DNA of 64,000 nt, taken from Chionoecetes opilio (Eukaryota; Arthropoda; Malacostraca; Decapoda; Majidae). Both the position numbers and the translations under genes were made by a program. Shown here in pieces: positions 40,041-54,843 of this stretch. Position 1 is the first letter of the stretch. Each line of letters begins with the position of its first letter. The stretch spans positions 416,001 to 480,000 of the forward strand of contig JACEEZ010005954.1 in assembly GCA_016584305.1 (NCBI GenBank), written 5' to 3'. The notes beneath the pieces are model-generated. The model was given only the letters and a program-made list of their open reading frames with translations, was not told where the DNA came from and did no database searches.

Positions 40041-40224
40041 CTTTAGTTCTCTTTTAGAATCCAAATGAACATCTTCAAAACATAGGGTAACGGATGAAGC
40101 AAAAATCAGGACGAGAACAACCCATTCAAAGTAGGGGCTGTCAACAACGAAAAGGCACATTTGTCGCACCCGATACCACTTCTTGTACAGTCTTGTCTCT
40201 GTAAAACTGGCACACCACGGCACT
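40041..40224 (-). CDS. NaCP60E: Sodium channel exon: domain III S1
   Basis: A 184-nt exon: one base completing an Arg codon, then 61 codons. The acceptor is ATTTCAG (AG at 40225-40226) and the donor is AAG/GTAAAA. It reads VPWCASFTETRLYKKWYRVR (end of the II-III linker), then QMCLFVVDSPYFEWVVLVLI and FASSVTLCFEDVHLDSKREL. This is the S1 helix with the Cys-Phe-Glu-Asp exit typical of the DSC1/NaCP60E group, where para has an A-L-E-D-type sequence. The upstream exon ends FD+AG and the downstream exon begins MVLN, both in phase. An S1-only exon before a very long intron is notable. Confidence 0.92.
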
Positions 40225-40583
40225 CTGAAATAAGATGCAAATTCAAAGTTTAATGCACAACCATTTACCATAAAGCCTCAATCAACAACTAAAGCTTATT
40301 AAGGCTTTTACTCATCATAATCTGGAAATTGCAATTTGAGAAGCTTTACATTTAAAAAATCATCATTATGAAAAGAATGTTACACATATACATGGAGTCC
40401 AATTTTGTTCCAGACAAGTTTTACAAGATTTCCAAAAGTTTTAAAACATGGGTCCCAGACAGCAATTACCTACCAAAAATCAACCTAATGCCACATTGAG
40501 GACTTCAACATGCAAAAATTATTCAAAACTTCAAACATTTAGAATAAGATGACCAAGTCAACAATAATAGCATGATGTCTCAC

Positions 40584-40762
40584 CTGTCAAAAATTTGCTT
40601 TGGAAAACAATCTACTGGTTCCTTTTCCAGAATCTGCACTCTGGTGAACCTTGGGTCATTATCATCCTTGACCCCACCTGTTATAGTGTCTACATAGTTA
40701 ACAACTGCACTCCAACTTTGTGTCTTATTATTGAAGTCAGGTGGCATTTCTTTCTTCGCTTT
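40584..40762 (-). CDS. NaCP60E: Sodium channel exon: end of II-III linker
   Basis: A 179-nt exon, phase 0 in and phase 2 out. The acceptor chosen is TTCTTCCAAAG (AG at 40763-40764), which keeps phase with the preceding exon ending KLDE. A second AG four bases on would shift the frame. The donor is GACAG/GTGAGA. It reads KAKKEMPPDFNNKTQSWSAV, then VNYVDTITGGVKDDNDPRFT, then RVQILEKEPVDCFPKQIFD. The acidic region and DCFP motif correspond to the cytoplasmic linker just before domain III (para has a DCCPD-type motif there). A large minisatellite begins only 49 bases upstream of this acceptor. Confidence 0.88.
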
Positions 40763-40811
40763 CTTTGGAAGAAAAATGAAAGGATACAAATTAATCATAT
40801 AGGATTAATAC

Positions 40812-43800
40812 AAACTGCTTGACTGTACATGTATAAAACTGCTTGACTGTACATGTATAAAACTGCCTGACTGTACATGTATAAAACTGCTTGACTGTAC
40901 ATGTATAAAACTGCTTGACTGTACATGTATAAAACTGCTTGACTGTAGATGTATAAAACTGCTTGACTGTACATGTATAAAACTGCTTGACTGTAGATGT
41001 ATAAAACTGCTTGACTGTACATGTATAAAACTGCCTGACTGTACATGTATAAAACTGCCTGACTGTACATGTATAAAACTGCCTGACTGTACATGTATAA
41101 AACTGCTTGACTGTACATGTATAAAACTGCTTGACTGTACATGTATAAAACTGCTTGACTGTACATGTATAAAACTGCTTGACTGTACATGTATAAAACT
41201 GCCTGACTGTACATGTATAAAACTGCTTGACTGTACATGTATAAAACTGCTTGACTGTACATGTATAAAACTGCTTGACTGTACATGTATAAAACTGCTT
41301 GACTGTACATGTATAAAACTGCTTGACTGTAGATGTATAAAACTGCTTGACTGTACATGTATAAAACTGCCTAACTGTACATGTATAAAACTGCCTAACT
41401 GTACATGTATAAAACTGCTTGACTGTACATGTATAAAACTGCTTGACTGTACATGTATAAAACTGCTTGACTACATGTATAAAACTGCCTGACTGTAGAT
41501 GTATAAAACTGCTTGACTGTACATGTATAAAACTGCTTGACTGTACATGTATAAAACTGCTTGACTGTACATGTATAAAACTGCTTGACTGTACATGTAT
41601 AAAACTGCTTGACTGTAGATGTATAAAACTGCTTGACTGTACATGTATAAAACTGCTTGACTGTACATGTATAAAACTGCTTGACTAGATGTATAAAACT
41701 GCTTGACTGTAGATGTATAAAACTGCTTGACTGTACATGTATAAAACTGCTTGACTGTACATGTATAAAACTGCTTGACTGTACATGTATAAAACTGCTT
41801 GACTGTACATGTATAAAACTGCTTGACTGTAGATGTATAAAACTGCTTGACTGTAGATGTATAAAACTGCTTGACTGTACATGTATAAAACTGCTTGACT
41901 GTAGATGTATAAAACTGCTTGACTGTACATGTATAAATCTGCTTGACTGTAGATGCATAAAACTGCTTGACTGTAGATGTATAAAACTGCTTGACTGTAC
42001 ATGTATAAAATTGCTTGACTGTACATGTATAAAACTGCTTGACTGTACATGTATAAAACAAAACTGCTTGACTGTACATGTATAAAACTGCTTGACTGTA
42101 CATGTATAAAACTGCTTGACTGTACATGTATAAAACTGCTTGACTGTAGTGGTATAAAACTGCTTGACTGTACATGTATAAAACTGCTTGACTGTACATG
42201 TATAAAACTGCTTGACTGTACATGTATAAAACTGCTTGACTGTACATGTATAAAACTGCCTGACTGTAGTGGTATAAAACTGCTTGACTGTACATGTATA
42301 AAACTGCCTGACTGTAGTGGTATAAAACTGCCTGACTGTAGTGGTATAAAACTGCTTGACTGTACATGTATAAAACTGCTTGACTGTACATGTATAAAAT
42401 TGCTTGACTGTACATGTATAAAACTGCTTGACTGTACATGTATAAAACTGCCTGACTGTAGTGGTATAAAACTGCTTGACTGTACATGTATAAAACTGCT
42501 TGACTGTACATGTATAAAACTTGCTTGACTGTACATGTATAAACTGCTTGACACTGTATAACTGCTTGACTAGTATAAAACTGCTTGACTGTAATGTATA
42601 AAACTGCTTGACTGTACATGTATAAAACTGCTTGACTGTACATGTATAAAACTGCTTGACTGTACATGTATAAAACTGCTTGACTGTACATGTATAAAAC
42701 TGCCTGACTGTACATGTATAAAACTGCTTGACTGTACATGTATAAAACTGCTTGACTGTATTGGTATAAAACTGCTTGACTGTACATGTATAAAACTGCT
42801 TGACTGTACATGTATAAAACTGCTTGACTGTATGTATAAAACTGCTTGATGTAATGTAAAAACTGCTTGACTGTACATGTATAAAACTGCCTGACTGTAG
42901 TGGTATAAAACTGCTTGACTGTACATGTATAAAACTGCTTGACTGTAGTGGTATAAAACTGCTTGACTGTACATGTATAAAACTGCTTGACTGTACATGT
43001 ATAAAACTGCTTGACTGTAGTGTATAAAACTGCTTGACTGTACATGTATAAAACTGCTGACTGTAATGTATAAAACTGCTTGACTGTAATGTATAAAACT
43101 GCTTGACTGTACATGTATAAACCTGCTTGACTGTACATGTATAAAACTGCTTGACTGTACATGTATAAAACTGCTTGACTGTACATGTATAAACCTGCTT
43201 GACTGTACATGTATAAAACTGCTTGACTGTACATGTATAAAACTGCTTGACTGTACATGTATAAACCTGCTTGACTGTACATGTATAAAACTGCTTGACT
43301 GTACATGTATAAAACTGCCTGACTGTAGTGGTATAAAACTGCTTGACTGTACATGTATAAAACTGCTTGACTGTACATGTATAAAACTGCTTGACTGTAC
43401 ATGTATAAAACTGCTTGACTGTACATGTATAAAACTGCTTGACTGTACATGTATAAAACTGCTTGACTGTACATGTATAAAACTGTGACTGTACATGTTA
43501 AAACTGCTTGACTGTACATGTATAAAACTGCTTGACTGTACATGTATAAAACTGCTTGACTGTACATGTATAAAACTGCTTGACTGTACATGTATAAAAA
43601 CTGCTTGACTGTACATGTATAAAACTGCTTGACTGTACATGTATAAAACTGCTTGACTGTACATGTATAAAACTGCTTGACTGTACATGTATAAAACTGC
43701 TTGACTGTACATGTATAAAACTGCTTGACTGTACATGTATAAAACTGCTTGACTGTACATGTATAAAACTGCCTGACTGTAGATGTATAAAACTGCTTGA

Positions 43801-44444
43801 CTGTACATGTATAAAACTGCTTGACTGTACATGTATAAGAACTGCTTGACTGTACATGTATAAAACTGCTTGACTGTACATGTATAAAAACTGCTTGACT
43901 GTAGATGTATAAAACTGCTTGACTGTACATGTATAAAACTGCTTGACTGTACATGTATAAAACTGCTGACTGTACATGTATAAAACTGCTTGACTGTACA
44001 TGTATAAAACTGCTTGACTAGATGTATAAAACTGCTTGACTGTACATGTATAAAACTGCTTGACTGTACATGTATAAAACTGCTTGACTACCTGTATAAA
44101 ACTGCTTGGCTGTACATGTATAAAACTGCTTGACTGTAGATGTATAAAACTACTTGACTGTACATGTATAAAACTGCCTGACTGTACATGTATAAAACTG
44201 CTTGACTGTACATGTATAAAACTGCTTGACTGTACATGTATAAAACTGCTTGACTGTACATGTATAAAACTGCTTGACTGTACATGTATAAAACTGCTTG
44301 ACTGTACATGTATAAAACTGCTTGACTGTACATGTTTTTAAAAAGACTGCTTGACTGTAGATGTATAAAACTGCTTGACTGTACATGTATAAAACTGCTT
44401 GACTGTACATGTATAAAACTGCTTGACTGTACATGTATAAAACT
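40812..44444. repeat. 24-bp minisatellite, about 150 copies
   Basis: The unit TTGACTGTACATGTATAAAA plus CTGC occurs with variants TGTAGATG, TGTAGTGG, CTGCC and single-base indels. Because 24 is divisible by 3, several frames stay open (up to 827 codons, 8-residue period), but nothing suggests translation. It lies in the channel intron 40763-51569. Confidence 0.98.
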
Positions 44445-44651
44445 GAATGACTTGCATACTTTCTCATTCATTATGTAAATATCTGAAGGAAGTTTATAAT
44501 AAATAATAGTCTGCACTTTTGAGTTGAGAGTTGTCTATACATAGAAAATTCTACTTGTATGATATTTAGCAACTGAAGTTTCCTGCATGAAAAATGGTAT
44601 GATTATATTGATATAAATAAATAAATAAATAAATAAATAATATAATAAATA

Positions 44652-45546
<895 letters not shown>

Positions 45547-45973
45547 TATATATATAGGTGTCTGGACGATTCGAGCGAATACCTTTTCGAGCGTAGGACG
45601 ATTCGAGCGAATATTTTTTCGAGCGGAGGACGATTAGAGCGAATACTTTTTCGAGCGGAGGACCAAACTTAGTTTTCCTGAATCGTTTTGGTGTGTATGA
45701 ATGAATCTGGCACTTGTTTTTGTCGGAAATATAATTTTGTTTACAGGTGTGGGGGGATCCCCGCCCCGCAAACCTTGCTCCGCTTCTCACTGCCGTAGTA
45801 TTGATAGTTTTCTTTTTGTTCTTGGTATCATCTGTTACTAAACCGAACCCAACCTCTAACCTTACCTAACCTAGTCTCATTTAGCCTAGCTTAACCGTTT
45901 CTGGCTGAAATAACGGTAGATTTATAAGTTATAATAGACGTTATAATGCACTCACTTTTTTTTTTAATCAACG

Positions 45974-46082
<109 letters not shown>

Positions 46083-46448
46083 AGGCGTAACAGCTAGGCG
46101 TCCTGTTTCTATAAATACTACCGGCAGGACATTCCAGGTAGAGGGGAGTGAGGTCAGGTCAGGTTCCCCAGGTGTTCAGGTCAGGTTCCCCTTCCCACTT
46201 CTGCCATGACTTACTAGGAGGGGCAGCTAGTCTCCTCACCTACGTAAATTTTATTTTTATTGTTTTAATTATTATTGATGCTTTAATTACTATCTCTTTA
46301 AATTACTGCCATAGCTACTATTTCATTGCTATTATCTATAATCATATAACCAGTAATATTACAGGAAGTACCACGTGTAGGTCTCACGGCCTCGTGTAGC
46401 TTCCTCTGCACGCACACACACGCAAGCACACGCAACACACACACCTGC

Positions 46449-46772
46449 GCACAACTCTTGAGAAAAGAAGAGAAAGAGGAGATTTTATAGCAGTGTATAG
46501 AGCATCAATGGGTCTGGAAAAAATTGATAGAGAAGATCTGTTTGTGTGGGACGATAGAAGTGCAAGAGGTCATGAGAAGAAATTGAAAAGGACAACATGC
46601 AAGAGGGACATAAAAAAATACAGCTTCCCGTATAGAAGCATAGAAGCCTGGAACAACCTTGATGCAAAAGTTATTAATGCAAGAAGTATTCAGGACTTCA
46701 AAGGCAAACTGGATAATAGTATATTTGGAGACGGGACAGTACGAGCATAGCTCTTTTCCTGTATGTTACAAC
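46449..46772 (+). mobile_element. LINE C-terminus and 3' end
   Basis: The plus frame 46493-46750 reads GLEKIDREDLFVWDDRSARG, CKRDIKKYSFPYRSIEAWNN and FKGKLDNSIFGDGTVRA, then stop, with the 3' tail CTGTATGTTACAAC. The tail is interrupted by the SINE at 46773 and resumes near 47233 (GGTAAATACAACTAGGTAAT). This is the best-preserved copy of this C-terminus in the window, matching 47671-47952 on the other strand. Confidence 0.85.
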
Positions 46773-47093
46773 AGGGGAGGCGGTAGCGGAGCGGTTAGAG
46801 TCTCCGACTGGCGTTCTCGGTGACCCGAGTTCGATCCCCGAAGAAACCTAAAACCTTTCTGCACCGTCGAGTGGCCTAAGAACACCCACATGCCCTGCCT
46901 ATCAACTCTACCTTCGACTGCGAGTGCATTGGAGGACACAGGGGGGTGGCATGAGCCTCACAGGCGTCACTATAAGAAACCTGCCTGCGCCACCAACGGG
47001 CGAGGACCAACCATCAGAACCCTCAAGTGAACCTCCAGAGCCTACCATCTGAGCCCTGGGTCACCACTGCCTACAGGTGCTATAGGCACAAAT
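46773..47093 (+). mobile_element. tRNA-derived SINE family S1, full length
   Basis: The head GGGGAGGCGGTAGCGGAGCG has an A-box-like GTAGCGGAGCGGTTAG and B box GAGTTCGATCC at 46827-46837. The body (TTCTGCACCGTCGAGTGGCC and onward) is shared with 17936-18222. The 3' end CTACAGGTGCTATAGGCACA runs into a TA tract. It is inserted in the 3' tail of the LINE at 46449. It is not a tRNA gene, since no acceptor-stem pairing is visible. Confidence 0.88.
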
Positions 47094-47236
<143 letters not shown>

Positions 47237-47276
47237 GTAAATACAACTAGGTAATACACAGCACATACGCGCACGC

Positions 47277-47277
<1 letters not shown>

Positions 47278-47334
<57 letters not shown>
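47278..47334. repeat. (CA)n microsatellite
   Basis: A CA tract following an AACTAGGTAATAC LINE tail. Confidence 0.95.
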
Positions 47335-47338
<4 letters not shown>

Positions 47339-47624
47339 CACCTACACACATCTACACGCACGCACACACGCACACACTCCTGTATGTTACAACTAGGTAA
47401 ATACAACTAGGTAAATACACACAAATGTTTCTCGACGTTTCCCATTCTGGATGGGAAATAAATAAACCTTAATGCCCAATTAAATTATTTCCCAAATGTT
47501 TGCTAGCAGTTTAGAAACAATGTTTGCAAGCAAAGTTTCCTAGTGTGGCGGGACAGAGGAAGGTGGGTGGGGTGCCGTCAGGACATTCCAGGTAGAGAGT
47601 AGTGAGGTCAGGTCAGGTACCCTG

Positions 47625-47955
47625 TATTTACCTAGTTGTATTTACCTAGTTGTAACATACAGGAAAAGAGCTATGCTCGTACTGTCCCATCTCCAAATCT
47701 ACTATTATCCAGTTTGCCTTTGAAGTCCTGAATACTTCTTGCATTAATCACTTTTGTATCAAGGTTGTTCCAGGCTTCTATGCTTCTATATGGGAAGCTG
47801 TATTTTTTTTTGTCCCTCTTGCATGTTGTCCTTTTCAATTTCTTCTCATGACCTCTTGCACTTCTATCGTCCCACACAAACAGATCTCCTCTATCAATTT
47901 TTTCCAGACTCTGTGCGTGTGTGTATGTGTGCATTACCTGACGTGACCTCACTAC
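47625..47955 (-). mobile_element. LINE C-terminus and 3' end, inverted copy
   Basis: The minus frame 47952-47671 reads SLEKIDRGDLFVWDDRSARG, KKKYSFPYRSIEAWNNLDTK and FKGKLDNSRFGDGTVRA, then the 3' tail with two AACTAGGTAAATAC units. It is nearly identical to 46493-46750, which suggests fairly recent activity of this family. Confidence 0.85.
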
Positions 47956-48850
47956 CCTCTAAATGGAATGTCCTGACAGCACCCCGGGCAGGGTTGCCAA
48001 GGCCGCGGTTTACCAGCCCAATTGGGCTCTTTTTAGAAAAGGTTGGGGGAAAAAAAACGATGGTCGCGGGTTGGCGTTTTTGGCCTGTTTTTACTTTGTT
48101 GCGGATTTTTGGGTTGATTGTCTTCGAAAGCACATCACACATTTGCACCCGTTCATGATAATCCTCAAGGAGGATTAACTCGACTGGACTTTGACCTGAT
48201 TAGGACCTCAGCCGTGACCTCTCACGGAGGTCACATCCTACTGACATCCCTAGGGCTGATTAATTATATTGACCTGGGTCATGCCACACCTTCATTTACA
48301 CCTTTAAGGCCCACCCCCTATTCAGCCTCTCTCTAACTTCTAAGTCTATAAGGAGAAGACTCAGAGAGACTGTCACTCTGTCAGACACAGTTTACTCTCT
48401 ACTACAGCTGCCGTGATCAGAGGAGGATATAAGATAGCTTGTGTGAGTGACTTGCAACACAAGAGTTTAGAAAATACATGACATGTCCGTGCATTCATGC
48501 ATAGAAATAACACGTACTGTTGCCCATAGAGGAATTGATGTCACTTTTTACAAAGGACATTTATTCCAATGCTGACGGTCAAGAGTATGTTGATATATCT
48601 GATATATAAATATTCAGAAAAAAACACAGGGGACTGCACAAGGAGGCCAAGATAGTCACTCTGCAAACCCAGCTTGTTGCCCAGAACAAGCTATCCAGAT
48701 CAACACAAAAAGTATACAAGCAAGTCCAGGCAAAGCTTGATAAGCTGTGGCAACGCTACAAAAGCAAAGATATATCAACTGGCCACCTACTCCGTGCCTG
48801 CAGTAGAATATATGCCCCAAGAGACACATAATGATGCGACCTGTATAAAA
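47956..48850. other. Unassigned sequence
   Basis: At 47986-48125 the string CAGGGTTGCCAAGGCCGCGG may be a DNA-transposon terminus. At 48620-48800 a plus-strand frame reads GLHKEAKIVTLQTQLVAQNK-like helical residues with no recognised family. Confidence 0.4.
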
Positions 48851-48971
48851 ATAGCCATTTGCTCGAATTCGCTCGCTCCGCTCGAAAAGTCATTCGCTCG
48901 AATAGTCTCGCTCGAAAAGTCATTCGCTCAAATCGTCTTTCGCTCGAAAAGTCATTCACTCGAAAGGTCGT

Positions 48972-49008
48972 GTAACCTATATAATATATTATATTAATAT
49001 ATATATAT

Positions 49009-49067
<59 letters not shown>

Positions 49068-49099
49068 TATATATAATATATATATTAAAATATAATATT

Positions 49100-49150
<51 letters not shown>

Positions 49151-49162
49151 ATATATATATAT
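48972..49162. repeat. (TA)n-rich tract
   Basis: Interrupted TA repeat with TATTATA and TTTATA breaks. Confidence 0.95.
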
Positions 49163-49430
49163 TCAGTTAGGTTCACATAAATAGTTAGTTCACATACAAC
49201 TTGCATTCTACACCTCCTAAGTATACAAAAAAAATCATGAAAGTTGATTTTTTTTTCACAATTTGTAAATTCTACAAAATTCAAATTTTATACAAATATG
49301 ATTTTACAACAAATCTATTCCTACAAATGTAGCAAATATATAAAAAATAGAAATAAAAAAAAAGATAAATAGCACATTTATAAAGTCCGCTGCATTATCT
49401 ATCATACACACGCTACTGTCACCAGAGTTA

Positions 49431-49882
49431 AGGCCCGTCCACACTGGGCATTACGATGTGCAGCGTAATGCGCATTACGCTGCTGGAACTCGATTTTCGT
49501 GTTGAGTGATAGTTGAGAGTGATGCTGGGGGCAAATCTAGTGCGAGACATTTCTACATCTTGATGTGCATCAGTAGCCGTCGAGCTGTCGTGCCTGCCGT
49601 TTCTTTTTTACTATCAACGGCTATTACTATTATTTACAAGGATTTTTCTTATTATTGAAGGATTATAATTATTATTACAAGGATCTTTCTTTGTATGAGA
49701 GGCTTATAGTATGATTATCTGGTTCTCTCCTGTACAAGTCAGCCAGTGATGCGCATCATGCCAAGGTGTGGACAATAAGGTAAATCCTTGTCATGGCTGC
49801 GTCCAGAAAAATTTGATACGTTAAAACAGGAGCAACTGATCACGTGACCGACCCCATCGGCTCGCTGTGTGTGGACCCTTGC
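49431..49882. mobile_element. Putative MITE with GTCCACAC ends
   Basis: The left end AGGCCCGTCCACACTGGGCA and, from the right, GGCAAGGGTCCACACACAGC form imperfect inverted repeats. This terminal style is common in Harbinger/hAT-type MITEs. Inside are GCGTAATGCGCATTACGC palindromes. Target duplication is uncertain. Confidence 0.5.
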
Positions 49883-51569
49883 CGTAAAAGACCAGAAATA
49901 AAAGATAGAAATGGACTACACCACCATCCATCCATACATACTTACATACATCATATAACTGCAACACCAATGAATGGAGAATGTCATATTGGCTGATAAT
50001 AAAAAAAAAAATTCTAGTGATATGGCTGATAAGGTGAGCAATAATTGCAATGACACTAGCAAATCTCATCATGCTATACACAGGTGTTAACATTCTGTGA
50101 TACGCTAATACTATACTACATTAAGATGCCTAACCTAAGAAAAGGTGCAAGAGTGCATCCAAAAGATGTTCAAAGTGTTCATAATTAGTAATGCCGCAAA
50201 TGTGTGCTTCTCTGGCATTACCTAATCATTGGGTGTCATCATAAAAGATCAGTAGAGTGAGTTCCTGAATCACTTTTTCTAAGACTTGACACAATTATGT
50301 TCTGATAAATATCAACATTGAATCAGTGCGAATATGTTTTCAAAGCTCTCTTTACAAGGACTGTATTGTGCAGTATCTGAGGTGAATACATGATCACATT
50401 TGTGAGTACAGGCTCTGGCACCACATTGTGATAGTAATTACACTGAACTCAAACCCATCATTTGATTGGCTTCTTAGTAAGAAGCTATTTGGAGACAGGT
50501 CATGTGCCATCCTCACCTGCCAATGTTTTCCTTTAGGGCGCCCATTGGGCTTCCCATGTCTCCCTCTCATTTGAGTTCTGAAGCTCCCCGTCTGAAACAG
50601 TCAATATCCTTAGTCTGATCAGGAATCAAAGTTGTAACTGCAGCACCAATTCGAGGATCTTGAGATATTTCTCTGGACATTGCAGGAAAACTAGCAAGCA
50701 TTATCACTCTACCAATATTCAGAAATATGAGGTTAGAAACTTTGAAAATAGGGAATATAATAAAGACAAGCATTACAGATTAGCTGCATAGATGACTTAT
50801 GCACAAACTGGAAACAAAGATAATCATTCAAGCACAAGAGTATACCCAAGGCAATGATATACATGCCTGTGCCAATGCAGCCATCTTATCTCCATACGAA
50901 GACAAAAAAAATATACCTAATGTTGTCATGCATGAAAAATAGCATATTTCTAAGCACAATGCAAAAATGACAGATTAACTAAATCTAGCAAACTAATTAA
51001 AAACCTGCAATGGGTTTCAGTGCTCCTGGGCTTAAATCAGTATGTCTAAAATTAATTATGCAAAATTCAAATCCTATCAGTCATCTGGACTGCATGCCTC
51101 CCTTCCCTGAGTCCCTTGTCTTATATTCATTCTTAATTATTCGAACTAAAATTATTGATCACTTAACACACCTGCCACAGCCTTTTCAACTTGCAAGGAA
51201 TTCAGAGATTATCCTATCCTTGCTTTGATGTAAGTTTATGAACAGAATAACTAAACATAACCAGCAAATTTTCCAAATTTTGGACAGGAACATACTCTAA
51301 ACAAAAACTTACATAACCAAAATAAAATTTATTTGCATCCAAATATCAGCATAATTATTATGATACTTCTTTAACAAGCAAATATGTAGCAAAAGAACCA
51401 CAGTAGATGGAAGCTCTTCTATCATGGCTAGGGAAACTTAGAGGACAGGCATTAGAATTGCTAAGAAGAATTATTATTGATATTTCACTGACTCAGTATA
51501 GCAACACTTACCTGCACACATTGATGAACATAGGAAAACGGTGAAATTGATATTTTTAGAAAATCTTAC
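49883..51569. other. Unassigned intronic sequence
   Basis: AT-rich intron before the II-III linker exon. At 50560-50775 a minus-strand frame resembles a scrap of coding sequence without a recognised family. Confidence 0.5.
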
Positions 51570-51898
51570 CTCATCTAATTTCATCTTGGGAATATTGCCA
51601 TCGGATAAATTGACCTCTGACACACTGTCCTCATTATTGCCTCCGTCCCCCTCAGATAAATTTGGCTCTGGAAACTGCAGTTGATGATAGTCGTGTTCAT
51701 GTCCGTATTCATTGGAGTAGCCCTGCTGATATTCCCCTAGGGAGTACCCTTCAGAGGGATGGTCTTTTTGGGTGTACTCTTGATACTGCTGACCAATATA
51801 TTCCTCCTCACCACTTCTTGGAGGTGGGCAGAAGGCAAACTGGTCGTCTCCTTGGTTGAACTCTGATAACTCAATGATTTCAGGTCGATCATCATCCC
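51570..51898 (-). CDS. NaCP60E: Sodium channel exon: II-III linker, acidic Tyr/Gln-rich part
   Basis: A 329-nt exon with no internal Met start (easily missed). The acceptor is TTTTTCCAG (AG at 51899-51900) and the donor is GATGAG/GTAAGA. Two bases complete a Gly codon with the previous exon, then 109 codons run to phase 0. Residues include DDDRPEIIELSEFNQGDDQF, CPPPRSGEEEYIGQQYQEYT, GYSLGEYQQGYSNEYGHEHD and VSEVNLSDGNIPKMKLDE. It is strongly acidic and rich in Tyr, Gln and Ser, as expected of a disordered cytoplasmic linker. Junctions on both sides keep frame, so it is treated as coding, although this part of the channel is poorly conserved and cannot be confirmed from motifs alone. Confidence 0.82.
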
Positions 51899-52510
51899 CT
51901 GGAAAAAGACATCTCAGTCAAAAAAGGTGAGACTAATTATCATTATGACAGTTGAATTACAGTGAAGGTAACAATAGTGTGCATTAATTAGCAATGACAA
52001 AAGCAGGATAAGACAGGTTTCGGCCAACAGTTCTCAATGCTGGATGGTATAACAGTGGATTTTCTTGTTTAGAAACTTGAGTGGAAATTACAGAAATTTC
52101 ATTTTCATATAAAGTAGGAGGGCATTTGTCATTATGGCTGCAAATTACCTGAGTGGATGCTTTGAATTTATCTTTGACCCTCTCTAGACATGTCTCTGCC
52201 TATGAAGTTACAAGTCCACTAAATGCATACACTGTCTGCATTTCAAATTCATAAAAAACTCATGGCCATCAATCACAACTATGCTATGGTGTTAACAAAT
52301 GATGGAGGGAATCACAAGTTCACATCACCAGGTCAGAACACCCTCATGGTGATGACTCTATGTATGTCCTGATAATTCCTCAAGATTTCTCTGTATTAAT
52401 TTCTGCAATAATTAGGATATAGCTTTGTCCAGTGGTAGTATCACAACCATTATGGCGAAACTTAAATGTGGAGACTTGCATACTGGCATCACAGCAAAGC
52501 CTGGCTGCAT
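51899..52510. other. Unassigned intronic sequence
   Basis: No element or exon was recognised. Confidence 0.6.
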
Positions 52511-52513
52511 TCA

Positions 52514-52671
<158 letters not shown>

Positions 52672-52674
52672 AAA

Positions 52675-52900
52675 AAAGTTGCATTTAACAGGGCCTGAGC
52701 TACACTCGTATGGTCCCATCTCCATATCTACATTTATCCAGCCTTTCCTTTCAACTGGTTTTCCTTCAATATTCGCTGATATCACCTCCTCATTTAATCC
52801 ATTTCAAACTTCTACATTTCTATGAGGGAAGCTGTACTTTTTTATGTTATTCAGGCATCTCCCTTTTCTTAATTTTTTCAAATGTCCTCTTGTATATCGC
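52675..52900 (-). mobile_element. LINE C-terminal fragment, degraded
   Basis: Minus-strand pieces correspond to NIKKYSFPHRNVEVWNGLNE and GWINVDMEMGPYECSSG, a decayed form of the C-terminus at 46493-46750, followed by an A-run and GA tract at its 3' end. Confidence 0.65.
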
Positions 52901-52904
52901 CCGC

Positions 52905-52995
52905 TTGCTTGTCGCCTCCGTAATGTAGTGGCTTGCATGCCTCGCTGCCAATCTGTGGGCCCTGGTTTGAATCTGGGCCAGAAATTTCTATGAAA
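52905..52995 (+). mobile_element. SINE family S2 head
   Basis: GTCGCCTCCGTAATGTAGTG (A-box-like) and B box GGTTTGAATCTGG at about 52970-52982 match the S2 SINE at 31062-31332. The body is truncated after about 90 bp. Confidence 0.7.
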
Positions 52996-52999
52996 GTTT

Positions 53000-54608
<1,609 letters not shown>

Positions 54609-54704
54609 CTTGAAACTTTACTTTCTTTCCATTAATTACATTCTTGTCCATATGTCCATTTCCTTGAGGTGTACGAGCCAATATGGTTTTGCCGATGTTG
54701 TGGT
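54609..54704 (-). CDS. NaCP60E: Sodium channel exon: II-III linker, basic part
   Basis: A 96-nt exon. The acceptor is CAATTCAG (AG at 54705-54706) and the donor is CAAG/GTAACA. It completes an Asp codon (G + AC), then reads HNIGKTILARTPQGNGHMDK and NVINGKKVKFQ, leaving one base for a Gly codon with the next exon. Phases match both neighbours (55567 and 51898). It is short and linker-like and could be alternatively spliced: its length is a multiple of 3, so skipping would keep frame (phase 1 to phase 1). Confidence 0.8.
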
Positions 54705-54843
54705 CTGAATTGATGCACAAAAGTAATGATACAATACATATCTATAAATAAAGCAGCAGGTAATGAAAGATAGAGTCCATAATTACCTCAGCTATTGAGA
54801 TAAAAAAAACCATCTTATTACTAGACTCAAGTTTTCTCTAGAT

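Noticed and set aside
41471..43954. Long periodic open frames (827, 420, 289 codons) in the 24-bp array
   Set aside because: They come from a unit length divisible by three. Both strands and several frames are open, and indels switch frames without effect.
50567..50773. Minus-strand frame as an additional channel exon
   Set aside because: No channel motif and no phase-compatible splice sites. The linker already joins in frame without it.
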